In this document: positions 1 through 10,591 of the stretch, one piece after another
How the letters are laid out: every line of letters starts with the position of its first letter
How positions within the stretch are numbered: position 1 is the first letter of the stretch
Assembly: GCA_023213395.1 (NCBI GenBank)
Contig: CM041465.1
Coordinates: forward strand, 79,677,741 to 79,741,740
Source of the DNA: Cycas panzhihuaensis
Lineage: Eukaryota > Cycadophyta
Length of the DNA stretch: 64,000 nucleotides
Direction of reading: 5' to 3'
Position numbers and translations under genes: made by a program
The notes under the pieces: model-generated
What the model was told of the DNA's origin: nothing
Database searches by the model: none
What the model saw: only the letters and a program-made list of their open reading frames with translations

Positions 1-723
1 AAAGGGATGTCGCGGCGAGAGAAACAGAAGAGGCACCCGTCGGGGCCCCCACCTATATAAAAAAACTCAGCGAAAATAGGATTCATTTTTGCGGGCTCAT
101 GGTTGATTTAGAGCCCTTCTCCTTACACAGCGGAGCGATGCCCAACTTCGAAGACACACAAAGAGAGATCGGACCATTGGATCGGGACGCGGGGATAGCC
201 AGCAGGACCGGGGAGGCGAGATGGTGGTAGCGAGGCCAGATCTAATGAGTGGATCGCCCTTTTTCCCAACCATTTCGTCATTTGAAATTACTGAGTTTTT
301 AATGCTTTTCAGAGTAGTTTTTAGCCCCTTATGGACAAATTAGGATCTCCTGGAGCTTGAATTAGGCCCAGAGAGAGGGGGGACCAAGGCATTAGGTAGC
401 CTTGGTGCCGGTGGGCCTAAGCATGGCCCACCTGGGCAAAAAATTTTGGGTTTTTTGGGTGGAAAACCCCCCATACTGTGAGGGTGTCACTGGCCCGACG
501 GTGAGAATTGCGGTGCTGCAAACTTTGCCGCGGGGTCATTGACTTTGCGACAGAAACTCTGCGATGCCCCATGCTAAACTCTATGGTACTGTAGAGTTTA
601 GCGCGATGCAAAGGAAGATTAACTGAAAAACCAAAAAAGGCCCGAAGGAGTACCAAAACTCAACTGGGGAGGAATGAGGGGCAGTCCTAAAGGCAAGCAA
701 GCGGGTATAGAGGAATTCTGACC
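1..723 (+). promoter_or_regulatory. Possible promoter and leader of the plant-mobile-domain unit
   Basis: No coding frame is convincing here. A TATA-like run, TATATAAAAA, lies at 54-63 on the plus strand, upstream of the plus-strand PMD frame that begins near 724. A splice-acceptor-like stretch (T-rich, ending TTTTCAG) occurs near 300-312. The segment is richer in GC than most of the window. It could be the promoter and leader of the PMD transcript, or part of an LTR whose other boundary lies before the window. No second copy was recognised inside the window, so the LTR reading is unproven. Confidence 0.28.
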
Positions 724-1953
724 AGTTTTTGGAGTATCTTGCAGGCGGTTATTACGGTAGACAACCGCGAGAACATCGGGGTGGCGATGCTAAGCTTCAT
801 CAAGATGATGTCCCGTGGGGACAGACGAGATGTAGCCTACTGAAGGCCATCGAGACACCACAGTATGCATCGGATCAGTGTCTCCTAGTGGACATAACCT
901 CACACTGGGATAGGCGTCTGCCTCCCCCAAGTGGAGGATGTCACTGTCACGCTCTGAGACATACGGAGGATCCTGGGGGTACTAGCAACAGGAGCACCAA
1001 CATCGCTAAGGGCATTACCTAGCAACGACGCGGCACACAAGGAGGCATCTACCTATTCCACACGTCAGGACAGGTGGGAGAGGAGAGGCATACCCGTACA
1101 AAGCATGATCATGTCACGGATTCCTCGGGTGAGAAAGTTGATTACACTGTGCATTCTGTTTCGGATATCCCAGAAACAGAACTACAGAGACATACCCGGT
1201 GGATGGATGGAGACTGTAAGGATATGCGAGGCCGGGGAGAGGTTGGATTGGGCCACATTGATAGTGGCAAACCTGATCGCCCAGTTGAATGCTATCAGGG
1301 TGGCCGAGACAGGAGGTTTGTCATACAACACGTTGCTGCAGTGCTGGTTCTTTGATCATTTTGGAGCAGTGGCACCGACAAGAGGACCGCACCCTATCTC
1401 AACGTGGGTTCTTATGGTCCACAGGTGGCAGACTCGATTCAAGGGGATCGAGGATCAGGCACACGTCCGACGCTCAGTGGAGGCTACATTATTAGACCTC
1501 CTCACCATGGTAGACTACATGAAAGACCCGTATAGAGGGGTGAGGTGGGACGGTGACGACAAGGCAGGCAGAGCAGGAGGAGTCGGAGGTGGCCCTGGAG
1601 GAGATGATGACGATGACGGCGATGATGGGGGTGATGGGGCAGGCCCATCAGGAGCGGCAGGTGGCGCAGTCCATCGGGGCTGCGGGAGGAGGCGAGACCT
1701 TCGGGAGCCGCAGGAGGACAGGCGGGTCCTTCAGGGACTGCAGGGAGAGGTAGGGCACTACAGACGCTAGTCTGGATATTGAGGATAGTGGGGAGAGCCC
1801 AGGCAGCAGCAGCGCCAATGGAGGAGGGTGGAGGTGCCCCAGCAGGTCAGGTCATATGCGAGGTGGTACTGGAGGAGGAGGAGGTACCAGCAACTACGGG
1901 AGGACCTGAGGAGGAGGTGATTGTCTGAGCCAAGGAGTTGGCAGTCCTAGGAG
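724..1953 (+). pseudogene. Broken plant-mobile-domain (PMD, aminotransferase-like) frame
   Basis: One reading frame runs from about 730 to 1770 and is interrupted near its start by four in-frame stops, at 841, 886, 895 and 955; after that it is open to 1770. Near 905-1010 it shows the PMD hallmark, a segment like LPQVEDVTVTL followed by a DIRRILGVLATGAP-type stretch. A Trp- and Leu-rich second half at about 1230-1480 includes DWATLIVANLIAQL. The tail (about 1550-1953) codes for Gly- and Asp-rich low-complexity protein. PMD proteins are known both as host regulators of silencing and as passengers of plant transposons. Here the frame lies opposite in direction to the gag-protease module at 3.5-7.4 kb, so a passenger role is likely. 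Family assignment rests on pattern recognition only. Confidence 0.5.
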
Positions 1954-2077
1954 GTGAGACACTACCCTTTCCTGTCATCTTTCAATCACTAGACATCTAG
2001 TTGTTCTGTTTCATTTAGTTTGTTTGGTATACATATATGGATATATATACTGACACATGGTGTGTTGGACTTCGCAG
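1954..2077 (+). other. Candidate intron in the PMD unit
   Basis: A GTGAG donor follows GAG at 1954. After a T-rich stretch, a TTCGCAG acceptor ends at 2077, giving 124 bp. Open protein-like frames lie on both sides. If real, the plus strand carried a spliced gene rather than chance open frames. A second acceptor-like site (TTTCATGCAG) ends at 3078. Confidence 0.4.
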
Positions 2078-2704
2078 GAGCAACAGATATAGGGAGATTA
2101 GTCAAGGCAGTAGTCTGGGAGATGTTCCCCCGGGCCTACGCGGAGGGGCAACCTCCCATCCAGGCAGGAGAGGAGCCACAATCGGTACGGGCCCACACAA
2201 TAGCATTCGCCCCATTGGTCAGGGCCAGAGATGTGTGGGTAGCAAAGTCCTAGGAGAAAAAAGGCGAGAGTGGGACGGCTACAGGGCAAGCTGGAGGGGA
2301 CCAGAGCAGAGAGGGATACTCTACAAGGTCGGGTCCAGGCACTGGAGGCTGAGGGAGGAGCAGGTGGCGATGCGGAGAGTCGCATCAGGGTGGCAATGCT
2401 AGAGGAGCGGCTCCGAGGGATGGAGGAGATGTCCCGGAGAATGGAGGAGAGACTCCAAGGAGTAGAGGGTGAGAGGGATTGTATCTAGGCACAACATGAT
2501 CAGCTAGTGGATCAGGTGACATCGAGGTCGTCGCAGAGTAGGACACATACTCACATGATGGCGACGACCCCGAGGAGGCCTCGGGACGAGGGGAGCGAGG
2601 CAGGGAGCTCCCAAAGGCGTTGGAGGAGTTTAGGAGGTACGTGGTCCCCAAGAGAGGGATTGCATAGACCAGGAGACAATGCACCAGGAGTAGGGGAGTG
2701 CTAG
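2078..2704 (+). pseudogene. Downstream exon-like region with coiled coil
   Basis: Two short open frames (2020-2253 and 2270-2488) and a third (2507-2704) follow the candidate intron. The middle one encodes a strongly Glu/Arg/Leu-rich segment with repeats such as LEERLRGMEEMSRRMEERLQ, typical of a coiled coil. It stops at 2486-2488 and could continue by readthrough as AQHDQLVDQV. No enzyme motif is visible. A coiled-coil C-terminus after a PMD is plausible, but the joining of these pieces is inferred from position and frame-compatible gaps only. The frames change between pieces, so at least one frameshift or splice is needed. Confidence 0.35.
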
Positions 2705-3556
2705 AGAGTAGGATATATTTAGTTGTGATTTGGAAAAGCACCAGACCTCCAGGGAGTCACCATATGTTGCCACATGATTGTACTCCTCCCTACAAGGATT
2801 CTGGCTTCCCGTGAATGTACCATACCATTTGTATGATTTGACACATTATGATCTCTATGTATATAGGCAGGGCCATTGGTACCCCATTTGATATGCAATG
2901 GAATGTAATGATGCATGATGATGGATTATGTTGCTTTTGCTTTTATGTGTATGTTTGTGTATATATGTCTGAGGGTGCATAGATGCACGAGGAGCTATAG
3001 ATCATGATGTTTTGAGTTGATTACCATATGGTTTGTGTTTGAGGTTTGTTTGAGTTGCACAAACTTCCTTTCATGCAGGGCCACATCCCTAGCAGGCGCA
3101 CACACGATCACCACGAGCATCGGTGATAAGCATATGTGGGGCTAGGAGATAGGGGAGCCATACATGTCCACATAGGAGCATAGTGGAATATGCAAAGGAA
3201 GCGCTAGCGGGAAAAGGAGTAACGATACTCGAGCACGCCATCCTAGTTGGGGAGTGTTTTCAGGCTCAGGAGCAACAGGGATAACACACTCAATTAGGAG
3301 GACAAGGCCCCCAAAGAGAGGGGGACAGGGGGTTCCGCGAGAGGAACCTAAAAGAAGCAAGAAGGCCACCGTAAACCGCCATTCCAAGTGTGACTAGGAG
3401 GAATGGGGACGCACCTAGGGTGGTAGGTTAGGCTCATTTCGGAGCGCAAGGAGGGAGAGAGGTGTGCCTAGCCTACACAGGGGTAGGGGTAGTCACACGT
3501 AGAATTGGAGATAGGTGACGAAGGGTAGGCCCTGTGTGGCTAGGCCTATAAGCAAA
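2705..3556. other. No gene recognised
   Basis: T/G-rich sequence with short GT runs near 2940-2965 is followed by a purine-rich, GC-richer part (3120-3540). No reverse transcriptase, RNase H or integrase motif was found on either strand. This is where the minus-strand pol of Gypsy-1 would continue if it were complete. Confidence 0.5.
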
Positions 3557-4842
3557 CTAGCTATGGTCAGAACCAGATGAGTGCGACAGATTTGACACGC
3601 GACGGATCACGTGGCAAGGTTGCATCTGAGTAGGAGTGGCTCTGGTCCTGGGTAAGGATCTAGAGCATGAAGAAGAAATACTTCTACGAGTGGCTCGTGG
3701 ACGCGGACGCCTACACGAAGCCACTTGGGGAGGGCGAAAAGATAAAAGAAGTGGTTGGTTCGAAACCAGTGGCTCGGGAGCCAATGTAGAATGAAGAGGA
3801 GTAGGAATATCCGATCGGGATATATCCCTAGGTGCGTGTGAAACCAGGGTGACACGTCGAAGAGGGGGCTCATAACCCTCGCTATCTGACTTGGAATCAC
3901 CCATGACGACTAAGTAACCGTAATTACCTACACCAATAGGGGAAAACCTGACTAGGTTTGGCTCATGACAAGGCATAGGTTCCGACTAATGAAGGTCAGT
4001 CTCCTGAAACAGAGGCCCCATGTAAGGAGTAGCCTCCTCAGAATCGCTATCTTCATCATCAAAGACAGCCTGGCAGACTAGATGAGAAGTGTGAGATGGC
4101 ATAGGCTCATAGGCGACAACCTTAACTCGTCCTTCACGGACAAATTTAAGTTGCCCCCAATGCGAAGAGCAGATTGCTCCCATTTGGTCAAGCCATGGTT
4201 AGCCCAACAAGAGGTTGTACTCTACATCGATATCGAGTACAACAACTTCGACAGAAACGGTCTTCCCTCCTAAGGTGAGGGAAAGGGAGACTGTCCCTAA
4301 GGGGGACTTCTCAGTCCCGTCATACCCTTGACATTTCCAAGGGATAGATTCAAGAGCTACTATGCCCAACTCCTTGAAAATGCACGTAGGCATAGCATTA
4401 ACTGAGGATCCATTATCCACAATGGTCCTCTTTATGATAAAATCGGGAGTGTCAAGGGAAATGACAAATGGGTAATGCAAAAGCTTCTCCCGTTCACTAG
4501 GAGATGGGAGATCTCGGGGAATGAATGAGATGACAGGTGGTCTATGGGAGGTGGCGCCTATCGCATGGATGGAAGCATCTTGTTGGCCAAGAGCTTCAAG
4601 AAGAAGAGCGCGTTGCTCAGGACAGCTTCTGAAGACATCCATCAAGGACATCCCCACGACGACGATGTAGAGCTCATCAACAATAGAGAAGGACTCCCCT
4701 TCGAAGTAGGTTGGGGAAGAGCCCTTCGAAAATCGTAATGGCCAGGACGCATGGGAACAGTCTTGGGAAGTGCAGGGATTTCTGGAGGAGGGACCTCCAT
4801 AAGAGGATTAGGGTGAGGTGTGGATGAAGAAGTGCCATTCAC
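3557..4842 (-). pseudogene. Retroviral-type aspartic protease and linker of Gypsy-1
   Basis: The frame 4657-4199 contains TIVDNGSSVNAMP, the active-site loop (D-N-G form), and ends in VEYNLLLG, the conserved end of the protease fold. A TAA at 4199-4201 replaces the usual Arg after LLLG. The same frame continues as PWLDQ, then to a second stop (TAG near 3983), and on to 3557 through an acidic and then Arg/Pro-rich linker. A frameshift near 4700 separates an upstream Pro-rich piece (4842-4642) that belongs to the end of gag. In the life cycle the protease would cut the gag-pol polyprotein. The domain is readable but not functional as it stands. Confidence 0.7.
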
Positions 4843-5181
4843 CTCTTTAGCTACTTAAGACCTGGTTAAGGCGTACAATGGAATAGTCTCAAGCATCTGA
4901 ATGACCTTCTTTCCCTTGTTTCGAGATCGTGAAGGTGAAGGAGTACGACGGTCGGGAGAATCAGAGGAAGATGACGGATTCCTCGCACCCTTCCCTTTGG
5001 CTTGCGAAGGGCGAGGGTTTCGGGATCTTCCCCTATTTCAGTTGTTCTTTTGTTGGTTAATGTGATCACGTTCCCCATGTTTAGGGAAGGGATCTCTATG
5101 GACGAGCTGGTCTAAGTTAGGCCTAGACACCCGTTTGGGGGAAGAATCATGCTACAGGGTAGTTCTAGGGTGTTGGGCCCG

Positions 5182-5223
5182 ACACAGTGAATCTTCGTGG
5201 AAGCATTCTCTGTGGATGGAGCA
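5182..5223 (-). other. Zinc-knuckle-like motif of Gypsy-1 gag
   Basis: The minus strand encodes CSIHRECFHEDSLC preceded by Trp, a C-X3-H...H-X4-C arrangement like the nucleocapsid motif of Tat-type plant gypsy elements. It lies between the gag core and the protease, where nucleocapsid is expected. The surrounding frame is broken. Confidence 0.5.
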
Positions 5224-5346
5224 CCACTTCTTTTCAAGGGAGGAATCGGGTTTCCTCGTTTGAGAAGACTAGATGTTACCACCCTTAGAAGGAGCGGCTT
5301 GGGAAGCCTGGTGGACTGGCTTATGCGAAGTGGGGGATGAAGAAGC

Positions 5347-6672
5347 CTAGAGTTTGAGCTCCTTCATAGTACGTTTGAACAAACGTATGGCAGAAGTGAG
5401 AGGATCTAAGGTCTTCTCGATAGGATGAGAAGAAGACCTGGTGGACGGCTGGACTTTGGCCTCTCGGGGTGGTGGAGGTGCCTCACGTCGTTGTAAGGGC
5501 TTTAAAGGCTTCTTGAGTCCCGCTTGGATCTCAATGGCCTCAAGTGCCAAGCACTTGGCTATGGCGGAATCGCACGTAGTTGCCCCCATTTTAAGGACTT
5601 CGACGTGGACTTCTGGGCGAAGAGCATTAACAAAGAGGTCCATCTTCAACTCCTTAGGCAGAGTTGCCTTGGTGGAGTGAAGAAGGTCGTGAAAATATCT
5701 CACAAAGTCACGATTCATTTCATCGTGACCTTGTTTAAGAGACAAAAAGGATTTCATCCTACTCTCGAATGGACAAGCTACGTCAAAGTAGTTGATAAAT
5801 TCATCCAAAAGCTGCTGAAATGAAAAAATCGAATGTGCAGGTAGGTGATAAAACCACTTGAGGGCATCGCCTTGAAGGGATCGCGGGAAAAGTTTCATAA
5901 GAATGTGGTCATAGGCCCAGTAATCGATGCATACCATAGAACAACTACGGACATGCTCCGCTGGGTCCTGTGACGAAGTCCCATCAAATTTGGGGACTTC
6001 AAGAGGGTGAGGCGGTAAGTTAGTTCTTAGTGCCTCGATGGATAGGGGCATCAATCGATAGTCCATAAAGGGGTGTGCCCTCAATTGGACCATAGGGCCA
6101 ACGGAAACTAAAAGAGGAGGTGGACAAGGTTGCCCGAATCCTCCTTGGAAGGTTTGATTCAAAAGGGAATGTTGTCCTCCCACCGTTTGGTGAGAGGATA
6201 TGAATCCCACATTCGAAGGGGCATGCATAGGAGCAGATGGGTGTGACGGACCCATCCCTCCTTGAGGAAACGCCCTATGTTGGAAATGAGCTTGAGGGAA
6301 AACACCTTGGGAGGGGACTGGCCCTCCTTGCAAAGGTGCAATGTCAGGTGCCATACAGGATGATGGAAAAGAGGGGTGAGGGGCCAGATTTTGCCCATAC
6401 GGGCCGCCCGTAGGTGGTGCAACCTCGTATGGGTGCAAAAGGTCCACCCCATAAGCAGGAAGGGAGTTCCCTTTACCGTGCCCCCGCGGTTGAGCGGTGT
6501 AACCAGGAGGCACGTAGAGAGAAGAGTCCCTAGGTTGGTGTTGGGAGTGTGTGGGGGCAGAACCCATGTGACTAAAAGTAGGGGGACACGCAAGTCCCCT
6601 AGGTCTAGTAGGCGGTGGATAGACTATGGTCAGAGGATGAATAGTCATTTGACTGGGCAGGGGCATGCTCAA
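5347..6672 (-). pseudogene. Gag (capsid) core of Gypsy-1
   Basis: This is the longest open frame in the window (441 codons). The first half is Pro/Gly/His-rich low-complexity sequence. From about residue 210 it has the retrotransposon gag fold: KFDGTSSQDPAEHV, then KLFPRSLQGDALKWFYHLP, FQQLLDEFINYF, and LKQGHDEMNRDFVRYFHDL. This is the capsid protein that would form the virus-like particle. The C-terminal part is Pro/Lys-rich and leads to the zinc-knuckle region after a stop at 5347. Related gag occurs at 29.6-29.8 kb. Its intactness compared with the rest of the element is notable. Confidence 0.85.
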
Positions 6673-6869
6673 CCCGAGTTAGGAAGAAGGCATGCCCTGG
6701 GTGGTCCCCAAGGAACATAAACCATGGGGAGAAGAAGATGAGGAGGTAGGCTCATCGTGGGTAGGGAAGTCGAATGGGATGAGCAAGGCAAAGGAGATGT
6801 AGAAGAAAGAAGCACAACGCTTCGTAAGACGTTCTCGAACCACTTAAGATGTGGTTGGAGACAAGCGTC

Positions 6870-7355
6870 TTAGAAACATTGGCTTAGGGCTTCTACTACA
6901 TCGGCGGGAGGGGTATCTGCTTGATCGTAAGAGGTGGATGGAACCTCATACGAAGTGGACCCCGTAGGATGATCCTTGTGAGAGTCACCATTGTGGTGGT
7001 CAAACTCTAGAGGGGACGAAGGCTCTACTTCGTGAGTAGAGGGATGGTGAGATTGCAGGTGTTGCTGGTCACCCGGATAAAAGATAGGGTCTTCACTTCC
7101 TTGGGCAGACCCTTGGCAGGAAGTAGAAAGCTCAAGGGAATCAGACACATAAGCATGGTATGCCCAATCTAAAAGAGATCCCTCCATAATCGAATCTGGA
7201 TCCGATGTAGGAAGGGAGTGATATGAGGAGTCTTCCAACAGTGGAGGTAGACCTCGTAAGCGACGTGAGAATCGTCGCATACAAGTTCTGCCTATGGGTT
7301 GGAAGAAAAGAGAGATAAAGTGGTGTACACGTTGGGGGCTGCCCAACAAAACCAA
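6870..7355 (-). pseudogene. Acidic N-terminal part of Gypsy-1 gag
   Basis: A 161-codon open frame rich in Ser, Asp, Glu, Pro and His lies directly upstream (in element sense) of the gag core and downstream of the primer-site-like motif at 7422-7441. An internal Met at MRRFSRRLRGLPPLLED is a plausible start. No catalytic motif is visible. About 200 bp with a frame change separates it from the gag core, so it may be the gag N-terminus or a separate small frame. Confidence 0.45.
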
Positions 7356-7421
7356 AAGGGAGAGCTACCAAGACGAAGTAGCACCAACAGGAAGGGGGAA
7401 AGAATGATTCCCTTACTGGTG

Positions 7422-7441
7422 GGTCCCCAGTATGGTCGCCA
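7422..7441 (-). other. Probable primer-binding site or leader of Gypsy-1
   Basis: The minus strand reads TGGCGACCATACTGGGGACC, starting with the TGG expected opposite a tRNA CCA end. A related sequence, TGGTGATCATACTAGAGACC, sits at the same place in Gypsy-3 (31684-31703). The matching tRNA was not determined. Confidence 0.5.
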
Positions 7442-7442
7442 G

Positions 7443-8725
7443 TGGAATCGCGTCTATGGGATGGTAACCACACTTGGTTAGGATTAGGTTAGTCAATGGA
7501 GGGCTCCGGAATCTAGAGTCAATTCGGCAAGTGAGAGAAATCACCCGCACAGAGTGTCCATGCATTGGAACGTAGGTTCGAGACCCACGAATGGCGCACA
7601 ACTCCCCTCTAGGTAACTCGGTTTTGGTTTTGAGGGTAGTAAGAGTAAGGAATATCCTCTGTTTCCTGAGTAACCTCAAGAAGTAAGTCCTCCCGCCCTT
7701 GGATGGCCTGAAGGGAGGGGCTGGACCGAACGAGGGAATGAATCCTCGCAGGAAATAGAAGGGATATGAACGGGTTGTATTCGGATGAGTGATGTGGGAG
7801 GTACACGCTTGCAAGAATGGCGTTGGACAACCACCTCGCGTGCAGGACCGACCCAAAAGGGAGGATGTCAAGGTTACTTGGCTAATGTAGGTCTGATGGG
7901 GTTAGAAGAGGATGTCCTAGAGGAAAAATACTCCTTAGGCTAACCCACCTAAAGTGAGTTTGGGGAATAAGGAGCGACGTCGAAAGAAGCTTCCACGGTC
8001 CTACGTGTGAAGGGTTCGACCTTCTATGTGTGATGGTGAAGTGATGTGTAACAGGTTATGTTTATCACAAACAAGAGACAAGAACTATAAAAAATAGTAA
8101 ACACACTCTCGTTTACTCTCAAATGCAAAACCTCACTCTCTTTTCGTTTTAAATGGGAGAAAAGGGAGTAAAGGAGGCAAGCCAATCAAGTGCCAACATG
8201 CATGCAAAAGATGCAGGGCCTAAAGGAAATGCATGCGATCAAGCAAGTAAAGCGGAAGGATATGGTTCCTATCTTATGCTCTTTCCTAGAAGTGTGAGTG
8301 TAGCATGCACATGCAAGGAGTAGATGCAAACTTGTTCCTTTTTCTCTTTTTCCTTTTATGTTTCAATTATGCAAGCAAATAAGTTTAAAACAAAAAGAGA
8401 AAAGAGCTATGAAGAGGAGAGAACGACGTACATAGAGGACCATGCGGCTGAAATAAAGACGTTATGTACCACACGTGCTTCCCTTTTCCCTTCCCAACAC
8501 GCAGGTAGCATAGAGCAATGGTGTTGGGGCTTCCTTACCTTCCCCAAACTAGAGGAAAAGGCAAAAAAAAACAAAGGAAAAGACTATGCTAAAGACGGAA
8601 ATGACAAGGGAAAATAACGAAGGAGACGTACCCGGATTGATACGTTTCTTTCTTCTCTGCGAGCAACGTAGCGAAACCTGCAATCAAAGAGTACTCCCCC
8701 CTTTCCCAAGGGGCTGCTAGGATGC

Positions 8726-8759
<34 letters not shown>

Positions 8760-10591
8760 AAGTGCACAAAATGATGCAAGTAAAGCACTTCAATCAAAAT
8801 AAACTTTTAACTAAGAAACAACCTCCAATCTCCTCAATGCAAGCAAGACAAGATAAAAAGACGAGGATGTTTAGCTTCAGAATGACTAACCCTCCAATGC
8901 ACACACCTCCACGTTGTCCAAGCACATAAACAACAGATCTGGACAGTCTAATAGCAGCAAACAGTGGGAGAGATAAGTTGCACAAAGGTTGTAAATGTTG
9001 TCGATGTTGCAAAGTCTGCAATGTGCAACATTTGCAACTTTTGACTAGGCCAACACCCAAAAGTGACGTATGGTACGACTAAGGGCTGGAAACTCTACCC
9101 GTGTAAGGCGCTTAGGGCTGGAACCAGCACAACAAGGGGTTGCGTACGCTGATACCAACGATGGCCTTTCTTATAAGGGCTCTCTGGTAGCCCAAGGGAG
9201 GCACAAAAGAGGAAGAGGAAAAGGGGAGAAGGGGGTTGCCCTTGAGGAGCAAGCCTTGTTGGGTGCGGAACCCGCCTTGGCTCCTTTCTCTCGCCCTTTT
9301 GGGACCTCTCCTCGCAGCCTCCTTGGAGAAACTAGGAGAGAGAAGGAAGGTAGGGAGGACAAATAAGGAAAAATGGAGGGGATGCCTCCTGTACTTGATG
9401 GAAAAAACTGTGAAAAGAAAGATATGCAGGGTATTCTAATCTCTTTTAGGGGAATTAAAAGGAACAAAATGAAATATAAATGAAATAGTACCTACTATGG
9501 GCAGATTGGTGGCAGATCTGCCTGAGAAAATGGCAGAGGAAGGTAGTTCTGTGAGGCTTGCAGGTGGATTCCTGCGGAGGCTATGAAACCTGAAGGAGAA
9601 CTTGGTGAAACTTGATGCTTGTGCGTGGAAGTAAGACTTGGAGCATGTCCTTGCTTGGAGAAGCTTGGTCTCAAACTTGCTGCCGCAGATCTAAGCTGGA
9701 GAGGGTGGATCTCAGGCTGGGACACAGGTGTGCTAGATGTTGTAGGGGGCTCCTACAGAAAATCACCTATGAAAGTAGAAGAGAAGAGAAAAGATGAAGT
9801 GAGGGAAAATGAAGTCTTTTTGGGTTTTATACCTAACCCTAGCTTAATTGGACGATTAAGGTTAGGCTAAGACTCCGGGTATGACTTAGCCACGTGGTAA
9901 TTTCGCGAAAAATGCAAAATTTGCCACAACGGATTTAAAAAAATGTTTTGTGACAGTCACCCTGCGACAAACTTCACGGTACTGCAAAGTTTACCGCAAA
10001 ACCGCGACATTTGCCACAGTGCAATAACAGAAACCAGAACAAAAGAAGAAAAGGGATCTAGGAGCCCTAAAGGAGGGTACCCCGGGCCTAGGAGGGCCTG
10101 GCCCTCTGTCCAGGTGGCTGGGGACAGTCATAAGGAAGAGATGACCTATACCGGATGGGGTGCCAGAGAGATAGGGTTCCCAAGAGGCTGGCAAATGGGT
10201 AGGAATATGCCAATCACAGCTAGCGAGGCACTAAGAGCTGTGATGTGGCAATGGGGGTGTGAACGGATCACACAGGCTAGTTGGTACTTAGGACAACATG
10301 GAGGTGCGTAGGAGGGTTGTGGAGTGCCATTGGGATCCATGTCCCATGGTCGTCATAGGCTAGAATAGTGTCAGGCAATATGATCAAGCAGCGGATGCAA
10401 GATGATCACTCAAATATATCAATCAGTCATGCAGTGAAAAATAGATGCTTCGATTTACCTTTCTGGAGAAATGACAAAAGGCAAAGGGTAGAAGCATACC
10501 TGCACTTACCTAAGTCAACTTGCCAATAACCCATTCTCGGTAGCCGGGGAACAGTATCCATCATACAATCATCATGGTACTGACAAAATAC
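7443..10591. other. No gene; possible LTR or leader sequence
   Basis: No coherent coding frame was found. If the motif at 7422-7441 is a primer-binding site, the Gypsy-1 5' LTR should start at 7443 (TG...) and run right, but its far end and partner were not identified. Near 9040-9056 there are purine-poor imperfect repeats of TTGCAA type. At 9147-9157 CGCTGATACCA looks like a tRNA-Met primer-site complement, but no LTR boundary is clear. Open frames at 9070-9366 and 9943-10311 have low-complexity composition and no recognisable domain. Confidence 0.4.
8729..8756. repeat. (AT)14 microsatellite
   Basis: An uninterrupted run of AT dinucleotides. Confidence 0.95.

Larger units (their letters stand above)
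3540..7442 (-). mobile_element. Gypsy-1: Ty3/gypsy gag-protease module without RT
   Basis: Reading on the minus strand from 7442 to 3557 there is a leader with a primer-site-like motif, an acidic gag N-terminus, a gag core, a zinc-knuckle-like CX3H motif, an aspartic protease and a linker. All are broken by frameshifts and stops. The gag and protease resemble those of Gypsy-3 in this window (shared LFPRSLQGDALK and NLLLG motifs), which does have a reverse transcriptase. Downstream, where RT should begin, the sequence changes to the plus-strand PMD unit. The whole may be a non-autonomous element of about 7-10 kb; its LTRs were not delimited. Confidence 0.7.

Noticed and set aside
7413-7871. 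152-codon minus-strand frame upstream of Gypsy-1 gag as a protein
   Set aside because: It spans the proposed primer site and LTR edge, and its composition is like translated non-coding sequence.
9147-9157. CGCTGATACCA as a primer-binding site of another minus-strand element
   Set aside because: No TG LTR start follows at the right spacing and no paired repeat was found.
9070-10311. Open frames at 9070-9366, 9171-9467 and 9943-10311 as genes
   Set aside because: Overlapping on both strands, low complexity, no domain.
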